A model generated the notes under the pieces. That model was not told the origin of the DNA, searched no databases, and saw only the letters and a list, made by a program, of their open reading frames with translations. A program made the translations under genes and the position numbers. Of a DNA stretch of 64,000 bases, positions 46,085 through 58,162 are shown in pieces (within the stretch, counting starts at the first letter, position 1; the number at the start of each line of letters is the position of its first letter). The DNA lies in the NCBI RefSeq assembly GCF_000183365.1, contig NC_014751.1, positions 744,001 through 808,000 on the forward strand. The letters run 5' to 3'. This DNA comes from Mycoplasma leachii PG50 (GTDB lineage Bacteria > Bacillota_I > Bacilli_A > Mycoplasmatales > Mycoplasmataceae).

Positions 46085-46411
46085 TTATTTAGCTGTTTTA
46101 ATTTGAGTTTTAGATTTTCTAGCTATACGAACTTTTTTACCATCAATAATTTCAAATCCGACTTTTGTAACTTGATCTTTATTTTTTGGGTCTTGTAATG
46201 CAACATTTGATATATGAAGTTTTGCAGGAATATCTTTTATTCCACCTTCACTATCTTCATTAGTTGGCTTAACGTGTTTTTTAACTGTTATACCTTGAAC
46301 TGAAACTCATTGTTTATCTTTTGTAATTGAAGTAATTGGTCCAATTTGTCCTTTGTGTGAACCAGCGATTACTTTAACTACATCACCTTTTAAAATTCTT
46401 GACTTTGCCAT
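46085..46411 (-). CDS. rplX: 50S ribosomal protein L24
   Basis: 108 residues with the KOW motif at the N terminus ([18 protein letters not shown]) and [10 protein letters not shown] later. An in-frame UGA (Trp) in the middle makes it invisible as one ORF under the standard code. 13 bases after rplN. Confidence 0.95.
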
Positions 46412-46424
46412 AAACTGGTTCCTC

Positions 46425-46793
46425 CTATAATACTTCTGGAGCTAAAGATGCAATTTTTGCAAATCCAGCTTCTTTAATTTCACGTGCAATTGGACCAAAA
46501 ATACGAGTTCCACGTGGTGTTTTATCTTCTTTAATTAATACTGCTGCATTTTCTGAGAATTTAATATAAGTACCATCTTCTCTTCTTAATTCACGAGTAG
46601 TTCTAACAATTACTGCTTTTACAACTTGACCTTTTTTAATAATTGCACCTGGAGTTGCAGAAATTACTGAGCAAATAATAATATCACCAATGCCTGAAAA
46701 TTTTCTAACTGAACCACCTAGATTACGAATAACACGAACTTCTTTAGCACCTGAGTTATCTGCTACTTTTAATTTAGATAATGTTTGAATCAT
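46425..46793 (-). CDS. rplN: 50S ribosomal protein L14
   Basis: 122 residues, all in the typical length. [19 protein letters not shown] start, [21 protein letters not shown] and the C-terminal [23 protein letters not shown] region. Confidence 0.98.
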   Translation of the reverse strand: MIQTLSKLKVADNSGAKEVRVIRNLGGSVRKFSGIGDIIICSVISATPGAIIKKGQVVKAVIVRTTRELRREDGTYIKFSENAAVLIKEDKTPRGTRIFGPIAREIKEAGFAKIASLAPEVL

Positions 46794-46808
46794 ATTTTTT
46801 ATCTCCTA

Positions 46809-47066
46809 TTATAAAGTTGCTTTTTCAATAACTCTAACTAATCTAAAGTTTTTAGTTTTTGATAAAGGACGTGTTTCCATAATTTCAACTTTATCACCCA
46901 TTTGAGCAACTTGGTTTTCATCATGTGCTTTATATTTTTTAGAATATTTAACTCTTTTTTTATAAATTGGGTGGTTTTTGTAAGTTTCAACTAATACAGT
47001 AATAGTTTTATCCATTTTATCTGATACAACCTTACCAATTAGTACTCTTCTACTATTTCTTTGCAT
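46809..47066 (-). CDS. rpsQ: 30S ribosomal protein S17
   Basis: 85 residues. [19 protein letters not shown] and the OB-fold end [21 protein letters not shown]. Start overlaps the rpmC stop by one base. Confidence 0.97.
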   Translation of the reverse strand: MQRNSRRVLIGKVVSDKMDKTITVLVETYKNHPIYKKRVKYSKKYKAHDENQVAQMGDKVEIMETRPLSKTKNFRLVRVIEKATL

Positions 47067-47482
47067 TATTTAGTTTCTCCTTTAGTATCAGGTTCAACAG
47101 TTTCTTGTTCAGCTGCTTGCATTGCTTTTTGAATATCAGCTTCATTTAACTCAGTTTGGTTTTGTTGACCATATTGCTCTTCTAAGAATTTTCTTTGTTT
47201 TGCTCTAACTTCTTTTCCAGCTTTTTCTGCTTCTTCAACAGCTTTGTTGTAATCTGCTTTAATAACTTTATTAGTGTTTTCTCCACTTAAACGTTTTTCT
47301 GATAATGCTAATTCAATTCTTGCAATTTCTTTTTTAATTTCTTTAATACGGTGAGTTTGTTCTAAACTTCCAACTGCTGCTTGGAATTTTAAAGCAAATA
47401 ATTCAGCTCTTTTTGATTCATTTGTTTTAATTAACTCATCAACAGATAGATTTCTTAGATCTAACATTTTTGATTTAGACAT
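47066..47482 (-). CDS. rpmC: 50S ribosomal protein L29, extended
   Basis: 138 residues, twice the usual 65-70. The L29 core is residues ~1-70 ([35 protein letters not shown]). The rest is an added Glu/Lys/Gln-rich, probably helical, acidic tail. A long L29 tail is a known mollicute feature; its role is unclear. Start overlaps the rplP stop by one base. Confidence 0.93.
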   Translation of the reverse strand: MSKSKMLDLRNLSVDELIKTNESKRAELFALKFQAAVGSLEQTHRIKEIKKEIARIELALSEKRLSGENTNKVIKADYNKAVEEAEKAGKEVRAKQRKFLEEQYGQQNQTELNEADIQKAMQAAEQETVEPDTKGETK

Positions 47483-47895
47483 TAATTTTCACCTCTTTTA
47501 ACAAATTTACAACGAATTGGTAATTTATGCATTGCTAGTCTTAAAGCTTCTCTAGCTACTTGCTCATTAACTTGAGCAATTTCAAACATAATTGTTCCTT
47601 TTTTAACTACTGCTACTCACTTTTCAGGATTTCCTTTTCCTGATCCCATACGAACTTCAGCAGGTTTTTTAGTCATTGCCATATGTGGGAAAATTCTCAT
47701 TCAAATTTTTCCATCACGTTTCATATAACGTGTCATAGCAATACGTGCGGCTTCTATTTGATGATTATCAATTCACGCACCATCTAAAGCCATTAAACCA
47801 AATTCACCAAAGTTAATTTCTTTAGCTCCTTTTGCTTTTCCTTCATAACTAACTCTATGAGGTTTACGATATTTTGTTCTTTTTGGTTGTAACAT
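47482..47895 (-). CDS. rplP: 50S ribosomal protein L16
   Basis: 137 residues: [58 protein letters not shown]. Several Trp are UGA, so no long standard-code ORF exists here. Two bases after rpsC. Confidence 0.96.
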
Positions 47896-47897
47896 AA

Positions 47898-48599
47898 CTA
47901 TCTTTTTCCTCCTTTATTAGTTCTTGGTTTTGCCATTATTTGTGAATTATTCATTCTTTCTTTTTTAAATACTTCACCATGATTAATTCATACTTTAACT
48001 CCAATTTGACCATATGTTGTTGGAGCTTCATATAAAGCATAATCAATATTATTTCTTAAAGTTGAAAGTGGTACTGAACCTTCTAAATATCCTTCAGTAC
48101 GAGCCATTTCAACTCCACCTAATCTTCCACTTACAGCAGTTTTAATTCCTTTAACTCCAGCTTTTAAAGCTTTTTTAATAGCTAATTTTTGAACTGTTCT
48201 AAATGAAGCACGGTTTGAAATTTGTTCACCAATTCATCTAGCAACTAAAGTTGCATCTGCATCAGGACTTTTAATTTCAATAACTCTAACATTAACAATT
48301 AATTTTTTATTTTTAACAGTTTTTCTAACAGCTAAAACAATTTTTTCGATGTTTTTACCTTCTTGACCTAAAACGATAGCTGGACGAGCAGTTTTGATAA
48401 ATAAGGTTAGATCTTTTGTAGTTCTCTCAATATCAATTTTTGAAACAGCTGCATCTTTTAATAATTTAAATAAAGCAGTACGAATTTTGATATCTTGATC
48501 TAATCATTTAACATATTGATCTTTTTCAGCATATCATCTGTTTTCTCAATCTCTAACGATTCCTAAACGTAAAACGTTTGGTGATACTTTTTGTCCCAT
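47898..48599 (-). CDS. rpsC: 30S ribosomal protein S3
   Basis: 233 residues. [14 protein letters not shown] start, KH domain with [15 protein letters not shown], and the conserved [22 protein letters not shown] segment. Multiple UGA Trp codons split it under the standard code. Confidence 0.96.
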
Positions 48600-48616
48600 T
48601 TCCTAACTATCCTTTC

Positions 48617-48952
48617 TTATTTTTCATCACTAACTACAATCACAACATGACTAGTTCTTTTAAAAATTTCATATGCTCTACCATGAGCTCTAGGTCTAAA
48701 ACGTTTTAAAGTTGGTCCTTCATTAACAAAAATTGTTTTAACATATAACTTATCTGCTTCCATACCATTATTATTAACAGCATTAGCAACTGCTGAATTT
48801 AATAATTTTAAAATTGGTTCAGCAGCATCTTTGTTTAGATTTTTTAAAGTAGCAACTGCAACTGATACAGCTTTGTTTCTGATTGTATCTGCAACTAATC
48901 TCATTTTTCTAGGAGAGATACGAATCATACTTAATTTTGCTTTTGCTTCCAT
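48617..48952 (-). CDS. rplV: 50S ribosomal protein L22
   Basis: 111 residues. [18 protein letters not shown] near the start and the loop that lines the exit tunnel, [18 protein letters not shown], at the end. Confidence 0.97.
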   Translation of the reverse strand: MEAKAKLSMIRISPRKMRLVADTIRNKAVSVAVATLKNLNKDAAEPILKLLNSAVANAVNNNGMEADKLYVKTIFVNEGPTLKRFRPRAHGRAYEIFKRTSHVVIVVSDEK

Positions 48953-48974
48953 TGTTTAATTCTTATCCTTCCTA

Positions 48975-49241
48975 TTATTTTTTCTTACCTTTGTCATCAC
49001 CATGACCACCGAATTTACGAGTTGGAGCAAATTCACCTAATTTATTTCCAACCATATCTTCAGTAATATAAACTGGAATAAATTCTTTTCCATTATAAAC
49101 ACCAAATGTTTTACCGATGAATTCAGGGAAAATAGTTGATCTACGTGATCAAGTTTTAATTACTTCACCATCTTTTGCTGCTGTAACTTTTTTAAACAAA
49201 CTTTCATCAACAAAAGGTCCTTTTTTTAATGATCTTGCCAT
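48975..49241 (-). CDS. rpsS: 30S ribosomal protein S19
   Basis: 88 residues. [36 protein letters not shown] and the [15 protein letters not shown] end. A UGA Trp near residue 32 breaks the standard-code ORF. Confidence 0.97.
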
Positions 49242-49262
49242 ATTATCTTCTATTCTCCTTTC

Positions 49263-50111
49263 TTATTTTTTATTACTACGTTTTCTTACAATTAGTTTTT
49301 CTGAAGTTTTTTTAGTGTTTCTTGTTTTTACACCTAAAGCTTTCTTACCTCATGGAGTAACTGGAGACTTACGACCAATTGGAGCACGTCCTTCTCCTCC
49401 ACCATGTGGGTGATCGTTTGGATTCATTACAGAACCTCTAACAGTTGGACGAATACCTCTTCATCTATTACGTCCTGCTTTTCCTCAGTTAACTAAATTG
49501 TATTCTTCGTTTCCTACTTCACCGATTGTTGCATAACATTCAGATAAAACTTTTCTAACTTCTCCAGATGATAAACGTAAAGTTACATATCTTCCATCAT
49601 CATCTTTTCCTAAAAGTTGAACTGATGAACCAGCACTTCTTGCAATTTGTCCACCTTTTCCAGGTTTTAGTTCTACATTATGAAGTAAAGTTCCTTCAGG
49701 AATATTTTTTAATGGTGCTGAATTACCAACTTTAATATCAGCATTTTCACTAGCAACCACTTTCATTCCTACTTGCATTCCTTTTGCAAATAAGATATAA
49801 CGTTTTTCTCCATCTACATAATTTACTAAACAAATAAATGCATTTCTATTTGGATCATATTCAATTGTTGAAATTGTTCCAAAAATATCTCTTTTATTTC
49901 TTTTAAAATCAATAATACGGTATTTTTGTTTGTGTCCTCCACCTTTATGGCGAGTAGTAATTAATCCGCGATTATTTCTTCCGGCTTTAGAGCTTTTAGA
50001 AACAACTAATGACTTTTCAGGATTATTTTTTGTTGTTAAAACAGCTGAATAGTCAATTGTAGTCATATTTCTACGACCATTAGTTGTTGACTTATACTTT
50101 TTAATTGCCAT
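49263..50111 (-). CDS. rplB: 50S ribosomal protein L2
   Basis: 282 residues. [19 protein letters not shown], the central [16 protein letters not shown], and the C-terminal [15 protein letters not shown] with the histidine near the peptidyl transferase centre. UGA Trp codons at NWGKAGRNRW interrupt it only in the standard code. Confidence 0.98.
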
Positions 50112-50165
50112 ATTTTTCCCTTTCTGTTTTGATGCGCTTATAATAATTTATCCGGGTCGATTTTT

Positions 50166-50450
50166 CTATAAGTCGCTTAGCACGTCTAATTTTTGACCTT
50201 CTTTTAATGTAATGATTGCTTTTTTATATGATGGTTTTTTACCAACATATTTTCCTAATCTTTTTTCTTTAGCATCATAATTAATAGTTCTAACTGATTC
50301 AACTTTTACTTCAAAGATTTCTTCAAAAGTTTTTTTAATTTGAACTTTATTAGCTTTTTTGTCAACTAAGAATGTATACACATTATCTTTATGACCAGCA
50401 AATGTTTTTTCAGTCAATACTGGTTTTTTTAATACTTCAGTTATGTGCAT
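50166..50450 (-). CDS. rplW: 50S ribosomal protein L23
   Basis: 94 residues: [34 protein letters not shown]. Docks targeting factors at the tunnel exit. Start overlaps the rplD stop by one base. A 54-base gap follows before rplB. Confidence 0.97.
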   Translation of the reverse strand: MHITEVLKKPVLTEKTFAGHKDNVYTFLVDKKANKVQIKKTFEEIFEVKVESVRTINYDAKEKRLGKYVGKKPSYKKAIITLKEGQKLDVLSDL

Positions 50451-51076
50451 TATGCGTATACCTCCTCAACTGCAACAGCAGCTTCTTCTGTAATTAGTAA
50501 TTTAGTAGCATTTAATAAATCAAACACATTTAGTTGGTTAGCAGAAATTGTTTTAACTCCAGTAATATTATTTGAAGATTTAACTACTAATTCTTCTTTT
50601 TCTTTTGTAACAATTAATGTTTTTTGATCATCAATTTTTAAATTTTTCATTACTAAAACCATTTCTTTTGTTGATGGCTTAGCAAAGTCAAATTTGTCAA
50701 CGATTACAAGATTATTTTCTTTAACTTTTAAAGATAAAACTGATCTAAAAGCTAAAGCTCTTACTTTTTTATTAACAGATTTTTTATAGTTAATATCTGG
50801 TGTTGGTCCAAATGTAACTCCCCCACCTTTTCATTGTGGAGCTCTAATTGATCCTTGACGAGCACGACCTGTTCCTTTTTGTTTTCAAGGTTTACGTCCT
50901 CCTCCAGATACTTCAGCACGGGTTTTAACTTTTTTAGTTCCTTGTCTTAAAGCAGCTTGTTGACTTATTACAGTATCATAAATAGCTTGTTGATGAGGTT
51001 CAATTCCCCACACATAATCATTTAAGGCAATTTCTTTAATTTCATTACCTTTAGTGTCTAAAACTTGTAATTTCAT
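50450..51076 (-). CDS. rplD: 50S ribosomal protein L4
   Basis: 208 residues. [21 protein letters not shown] and [15 protein letters not shown] form the tunnel loop; the globular C-terminal part is complete. In E. coli L4 also represses the S10 operon; whether that holds here is unknown. Confidence 0.96.
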
Positions 51077-51088
51077 TTCTTACCTCAA

Positions 51089-51760
51089 CTATGCTTGAAC
51101 TGATGCATTTCTATTTAATAATTCAACTGCTTGTTTAGAACTCATACCTTTTACATTTTGCTTAATTTGTACAAAACTATTTTTAGGTCCAGGAATTGAT
51201 CCTTTGATCAACATAATATTATTAGTTTGATCAATGGCAATAATTTCTAAATTTTGAATAGTTCTTTTTGCATTACCCATGTGCCCTGGCATTTTTTTTG
51301 ATTTAAAAATACGGTTAATGATTGCTCCCATTGAACCAATTCCTCTATGATATCCTGAACCATGAGCCATTGGTCCTCTTGAGTAATTATGTCTTTTAAT
51401 TCCTCCAGCAAATCCTTTACCTTTTGAAATTCCTGTAACATCAACGTATTCACCAGAAACAAAGATATCACTAACATTAATAACTTGTCCAATTTCATAT
51501 CCTTGCATATTTCTGATTTCTTTTACGAAGCGCTTAGGATTTGAATTAGCTTTTTTAAAGTGTCCTAATTCAGGTTTATTTACTAAGTTAACTCTTTTAT
51601 CAGTAGTACCTAATTGCACAGCAACATAACCATCACTGTCAATAGTTTTAACTTGTAAAACTGTGTTTGGTAGAACTTCAACTACTGTTACTGGAACTAA
51701 TTGACCAGAATTAGTAAATACTTGAGTCATTTCTACCTTACGACCTAAGATTCCTTTCAT
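51089..51760 (-). CDS. rplC: 50S ribosomal protein L3
   Basis: 223 residues. [15 protein letters not shown] start, the [20 protein letters not shown] and [17 protein letters not shown] motifs, and [14 protein letters not shown]. 74 bases after rpsJ. Confidence 0.97.
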   Translation of the reverse strand: MKGILGRKVEMTQVFTNSGQLVPVTVVEVLPNTVLQVKTIDSDGYVAVQLGTTDKRVNLVNKPELGHFKKANSNPKRFVKEIRNMQGYEIGQVINVSDIFVSGEYVDVTGISKGKGFAGGIKRHNYSRGPMAHGSGYHRGIGSMGAIINRIFKSKKMPGHMGNAKRTIQNLEIIAIDQTNNIMLIKGSIPGPKNSFVQIKQNVKGMSSKQAVELLNRNASVQA

Positions 51761-51834
51761 TTTATTTCCTCCTAATTGATAATCACGTATATTCTGCTAT
51801 TTGATATTTTGTTGTTTTTTAAATAAATAGAAGA

Positions 51835-52143
51835 TTATAATTTAATTTCAATATCAACACCACTTGGCAATTGAACTCTTTTTAGAACATCCATTGTTGC
51901 TGCAGTTGGATTTAAAATTTCTAATAATCTTTTATGTGTTCTCATTTCAAATTGTTCACGAGAGTCTTTGTATTTATGAACAGCTCTTAAAATGGTAATA
52001 ACTTGTTTTTCTGTTGGTAGTGGGATTGGTCCTCTAACTTTAGCTCCAGTACCTTCAGCAGCTTGAATGATTTTAGTAATGCTTTGATCAACAATAGCGT
52101 GATCATAACCTTTTAACTTAATTCTCATCTTGTTTTCTGCCAT
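51835..52143 (-). CDS. rpsJ: 30S ribosomal protein S10
   Basis: 102 residues: [45 protein letters not shown]. First gene of the S10-spc-alpha superoperon, which runs for more than 14 kb to rplQ. Upstream are a hairpin leader and a well-formed promoter. Confidence 0.98.
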   Translation of the reverse strand: MAENKMRIKLKGYDHAIVDQSITKIIQAAEGTGAKVRGPIPLPTEKQVITILRAVHKYKDSREQFEMRTHKRLLEILNPTAATMDVLKRVQLPSGVDIEIKL

Positions 52144-52171
52144 ACTAACCTCCTAAATTTACTAATTTAAT

Positions 52172-52194
52172 CAACAACCCCTATGGGTGTGTTG
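52172..52194 (-). promoter_or_regulatory. Leader hairpin in front of rpsJ
   Basis: GC-rich for this genome: stem CAACA-ACCC with GGGT-TGTTG, one bulged base and a 4-base loop, 29-51 bases before the rpsJ start codon. No T run follows on the minus strand, so it is not a terminator. It may be a ribosomal protein binding site for autoregulation (inference). Confidence 0.5.
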
Positions 52195-52239
52195 TAAAAA
52201 AGCACACAAAATATACATGCAATTAATATTCTATACTTT

Positions 52240-52268
52240 TTTATATAAAAATACTAGATAGACTTCAA
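52240..52268 (-). promoter_or_regulatory. Promoter of the S10 superoperon
   Basis: TTGAAG (52263-52268) and TATAAA (52240-52245), 17-base spacer; about 95 bases upstream of rpsJ, consistent with the leader hairpin being transcribed. Confidence 0.55.
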
Positions 52269-52352
52269 TTATTTTTTAATTATTTAATAAGCTAAATACT
52301 TTAATTACTTTTAATAATCTAAAGACTAAAATTTTAACTAAAAAACAAAAAA

Positions 52353-52373
52353 ATTACATCAATTTGATGTAAT
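52353..52373 (-). terminator. Terminator of dhaK
   Basis: ATTACATCA / TGATGTAAT stem with a 3-base loop and a T run on the minus strand. Confidence 0.8.
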
Positions 52374-52439
52374 TCTAACATTATATATCCTTTAATTTAT
52401 ATTTTTTAATTAACACTAATTAATTATTTTAAACATTTA

Positions 52440-53438
52440 TTAAAAAACTTTAAAACCTGGAGTATCAGCTTTTTTATCTAATAATGCTTTTAGTTCTTGA
52501 TCTAATTTTAAAATTGAAATTGAAAACCCACCCATTTCAATAGAAGTCATAAAATTTCCAACAAAAGTTTTATAAATCTTAATATCTTTTTGTACTAGTA
52601 AATCATTTAAATGATTATTAATAAGAAGTAATTCCATTTCAGGAGTAGCACCCATTCCATTAATCATAACTGCTACTTGTTCATCTTTATTAATTTGTAT
52701 ATCATTTAAAATTTTATCAGTTAAAGTATCTACAATTTGATCTACTGGTTTTAATTTATCCCTATAAACTCCAGGTTCACCATGAATTCCAATTCCAATT
52801 TCCATTTCATCTTCATTTAATGAGAAATTAGATTTACCAGCAGCAGGAACAATACATGGAGAAATTGCCATTCCCATAGTTCTAACGTTTTTAATAACTT
52901 TTAAAGCTGTATTTTTTACTTCTTGTAAACTAGCTCCCATTTCAGCTTTTGCTCCAGCTATTTTATGAACAAAAACAGTACCAGCTACTCCTCTTCTTCC
53001 AGCAGTATATAAACTATCTTCAACAGCTACATCATCATTAACAACTACACTATCAACTTCAATTCCTTCCATACTTGCCATATCTTGAGCCATTTCAAAG
53101 TTTAAAATATCTCCAGTATAGTTTTTAATAATTAATAATACTCCTTTATTAGCATTACAACTTTTAATTGCTTGATAAACTTGATCTGGAGTTGGTGAAG
53201 TAAATACAGCTCCAGCAACAGCTGCATCTAACATTCCATATCCAACATAACCAGCATGTGCTGGTTCATGACCAGAACCTCCACCACTAACTAAAGCTAC
53301 TTTATCTTTTTTAATATCATCATTTCTAATAATTACATCAAAACCTTCAACTCTTTTTAATTTATTTGGATAAGCTTTAACTAAACCTTCTAACATTTCA
53401 TTAACTAATGTTTCGGGACTATTTATTAACTTTTTCAT
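52440..53438 (-). CDS. dhaK: Dihydroxyacetone kinase subunit DhaK
   Basis: 332 residues, DhaK fold. It binds dihydroxyacetone covalently through a histidine, here in GIGIHGEPG (~residue 215). Other motifs are SGGGSGHEPAHAGYVG, KNYTGDILNFEMA and NGMGATPEMEL. In other bacteria DhaK needs DhaL and either ATP or a PTS protein (DhaM); neither gene is next to it here. It lies about 100 bases downstream of the PTS glycosidase gene on the same strand, so co-expression is possible. Confidence 0.93.
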   Translation of the reverse strand: MKKLINSPETLVNEMLEGLVKAYPNKLKRVEGFDVIIRNDDIKKDKVALVSGGGSGHEPAHAGYVGYGMLDAAVAGAVFTSPTPDQVYQAIKSCNANKGVLLIIKNYTGDILNFEMAQDMASMEGIEVDSVVVNDDVAVEDSLYTAGRRGVAGTVFVHKIAGAKAEMGASLQEVKNTALKVIKNVRTMGMAISPCIVPAAGKSNFSLNEDEMEIGIGIHGEPGVYRDKLKPVDQIVDTLTDKILNDIQINKDEQVAVMINGMGATPEMELLLINNHLNDLLVQKDIKIYKTFVGNFMTSIEMGGFSISILKLDQELKALLDKKADTPGFKVF

Positions 53439-53544
53439 ATCTACCTTTCATTTTTGAATTTTGTTTATTAGACTTACTTAAATTATACTATTTAATAAAA
53501 TTGATATGAATTTTACAAATTTCACATACTGAAATATGTTTTAA

Positions 53545-55173
<1,629 letters not shown>

Positions 55174-55180
55174 TTAAATA

Positions 55181-56728
55181 TTATTTTTTAATTTTAATGA
55201 TGGGATCGGTTTTAACATCTAATAAATCATTACGTAATTTAACAAAGTTAGGTAGAGTTCCTAAAAATCAAGTTAATATCATAGTAACAATAGTTGTTAA
55301 TATTGCACTTATCATAAATCAAGTATATCCAGACCCAATTCAAGTTGTAACTCCATTAACTTTTGAAGTAGCTTGAATTGATAAAACTCCTAATCAAGCA
55401 CCAACTCCAATACCATTTGAAGTTACTCCCGAAATTATTAATAATAAAGCACCTGTTGCAGATCCAATAATTGCTGCTATAAAAGGATATAAGAAACGTA
55501 AATTAATTCCATACATTGCTGGTTCAGTTACTGCTAGATAAGCTGAAACAGTAGCTGAAGCTCCAGCATCTTTTACTTTTTGATGTTTTCTATTTAAAAT
55601 AGTAAACATTAATGACGCACTACCTTGTGCAATATTTGACATACATAAAATTGGAAAAATAAATGAACCACCAATTGAAGCTGTATTTTGAATCATTACA
55701 GCATTATACATTGTATGTAATCCAATAACAACAGTTGGAGCATATAATAATCCAAATATTGGAGCAAAGAAATATTTTGCAATTGGATGAGTTAATGCTC
55801 AACTTGAAGCAACTGAAATTGCAGAACCAATTACAAATCCAATAGGACCAATAATTGCTAATCCAACAGTATATGATAATACAATAACTAATAATGGAAC
55901 AAAGATTTGTTTTAAAATAGCAGGAATAATTTTATTTAATCCTTTTTCTAAATAAACTCCAAAAAATGCTACACCAATTGCTGGTATTACTTGAGCAGTA
56001 TATTGAAGTTTTCAAGGGAATTTAAATACACCAAAATCAAAAGCAGGGGCATCTTTAAATATTCAAATGCTATCTTTTGCTAATGCTGAAATAGCATAAA
56101 TATTTTCTAATGGTGGTAATAATAAAGTTAATCCAATAATAATTCCTAATACTGGAGAACCATCCATTTTTTTAAATATTGACCAGCAAATTGCTACTGG
56201 TAAATATCAAAAGACTGCTTGAGCAGGAATTCATAAAAATTCATTTAAACCTTTTGCAAATGCTGATAAAGCAACTAATGATTTACCTTCACCAGTTCAA
56301 TCAGTTTCTAAAATGTTTCTAAATCCTAAAATTAACCCACCAGCTACTAGTGCTGGAATTAAAGGAATAAATATTTCTGAAAAATGACGTAATAAACGTT
56401 GATAAAATTTTTGATTTGATTTTTGTTTTGCAGTTATACTTTGAGAGTTTGAATCACTTGTTTGTGGTTGTTGATTAGTTAAATAATTTTTAAATTCTTT
56501 GTAATAATTTATTACATCAACACCAATCACAATATGATAAACACCAACAGGTTTAACTACTCCTTTAACATTATCTAAAGCTTCAATTGCTTTAGTATCT
56601 GCCTTAGAATTATCTTTTAAAACTAATCTAAGGCGAGATATACAGTGAGTATATGAAATAATGTTGTCAGCTCCACCAAGTAAACTAACTAGTTCTTTAA
56701 CTTCTTCTGTATATGATTTTTTTGCCAT
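55181..56728 (-). CDS. treB: PTS EIIBC, trehalose-type
   Basis: Sugar importer of the glucose/sucrose PTS superfamily, 515 residues. EIIB domain at ~1-85 with the phosphorylated Cys in the motif SYTHCISRLRLVL (~residue 28); EIIC domain at ~110-500 with about ten membrane helices, GLHTMYN and TEPAMYGINLRF as sugar-site motifs. No EIIA is attached, so EIIA comes from another protein. Start ATG 56726-56728 has a GAGGTC site; an upstream in-frame ATG at 56758 is rejected because it lies within an operator palindrome. Trehalose is inferred from similarity and from the hydrolase. Confidence 0.82.
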
Positions 56729-56741
56729 AAAGACCTCATAA

Positions 56742-56759
56742 TATGGAATTGTTTCCATA
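56742..56759 (-). promoter_or_regulatory. Operator palindrome in front of the PTS genes
   Basis: TATGGAA-TTGT-TTCCATA: 7-base perfect arms around a 4-base centre, just downstream of TATAAT in TTATTATATAAT on the minus strand, so it covers the expected transcription start of treB. The LacI-family gene directly upstream is the likely binder. Confidence 0.65.
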
Positions 56760-56794
56760 CTACAATTATATAATAAAAAATGAAACTAAAAATT

Positions 56795-57781
56795 TTATCT
56801 ATCTAAAACTTTAATTTCATAATTTAAGTATTTTTCATTTTGTTCATCTATAGGTTTGTTATTTAAAATTTTATTAATACTCTCATTTATTCTTTGTACT
56901 AGATTTTGATAATCAATAGCTATACAGTATTGTTTTTCAAAAATCGGTAATAACAAACTATTTTTTTGATAAATATCAGTTAAAGTAATGTTTTTAAACT
57001 TTTGATTAACTATATATTTTAATAAAATTTTATGACAAGTATGAGTTCCACAAATAATGATTTTGTTATTTAGATTTAATTCTTTTATTAAATTATAAAT
57101 ACTAGTTTCACTATTATGTTCAAAAAATAAATAATCAAATTTAATATTTTTATTTTTAAATCAATTATTTAAACTATAAAAACGATCATATCCAGTTGAT
57201 TTATTAGTTTCAGGTTTTTCACCAATATATAAAATTTGTTTTTGATGATCAAATTCATTTTGATTATTCATAGTTTCTAGTAACGAGATCATCATTTCTT
57301 GATCATTATTAATAAAATAAAACTTTCCTCAATCCTTTCCATAACTAATAAAAGGAATAGTAATTTTTTTTAAATAATCTCTAATTTTTAAATCATCACT
57401 AATAGCAAATAAAACTAAAGCAGCCGGTTTTCTTGCTACTACTTTTTTTAAGTATTTTAAATAAGTTTCTTGATTATAAGTAGTTTGAATTACAAATACC
57501 ATTGTTTCAGAAAATTCTAATTGTAGGTACTTTAAGATTTTTTTAATGACAAAAGTATTACTTTTAGTTAAATCTGGAATTAAAAAATAAACTTCTTGAA
57601 TTTTTCTTTTAATTGAATGAGCTGCAAAATTAGGTGAAAAATTATATTTTTCAACTACTTTTTTAATTAGTTCTTTTTTTTGATCACTAACATAACCATT
57701 ATTACAATAACGTGAAACTGTTCCAACTCCAACATTACATTCTTTTGCTATTGTACTTATTGAAATTTTTTTATTTTTCAT
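56795..57781 (-). CDS. LacI-family transcriptional regulator of the PTS operon
   Basis: 328 residues. N-terminal LacI helix-turn-helix at ~6-30 (ISISTIAKECNVGVGTVSRYCNN), the hinge NFSPNFAAHSIKR, then a periplasmic-binding-protein-like effector domain with NNDQEMM, GYDRFYS and TLTDI. Likely represses treB-treC through the palindrome at 56742-56759 and responds to the sugar or its phosphate. A TreR-type role is inferred from position. It overlaps the end of a small membrane protein gene. Confidence 0.85.
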
Positions 57782-58034
57782 TTTTAACTCTTTTAATAAA
57801 TCAATTTTGTTTAATCATTGGACTAATAATTATAAATAAAACACAATAAGTAAGTAAAACAGCAAAAAATAATATAAAAAAATAAGGAAAAGCAAAAGTT
57901 TTTACTCGTAAAAATTGAAATAATAATCCAACTACTAGTCCAATCAAAAAAAATATTAAATGATAAAATCAAGGAATTTTTTTAAATATTTTAGAGATCA
58001 TTGTTTTATCTTTTGCTAAATTAAATTCATTCAT
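57771..58034 (-). CDS. Small membrane protein upstream of the LacI-family regulator
   Basis: 87 residues, not seen as one ORF under the standard code because of two UGA Trp codons. Two hydrophobic helices at ~24-44 (LIFFLIGLVVGLLFQFL) and ~52-75 (FFILFFAVLLTYCVLFIIIS) separated by a short basic loop; charged ends. No family recognised. Its end overlaps the regulator start by 11 bases (stop 57771-57773), so the two are probably translated together; a link to sugar uptake control is only a guess. Confidence 0.65.
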
Positions 58035-58162
58035 ACTTTTAGTCTCATAAATCTAAGTTTCTAAAATTATTTTATCATTTAAAAAAATAATACTTTTATT
58101 AGTTGATATATTACAAAACACTACCACTTTTTTAAACAATTTTTAATTTTAATAGGTGAATT

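Noticed and set aside
51247..51498. Second minus-strand ORF inside rplC
   Set aside because: Out-of-frame shadow of L3 without a ribosome binding site.
56297..56758. Earlier start for the PTS EIIBC gene at 56758
   Set aside because: It lies in the operator palindrome and at the expected transcription start; ATG 56726-56728 has a proper GAGGTC site.
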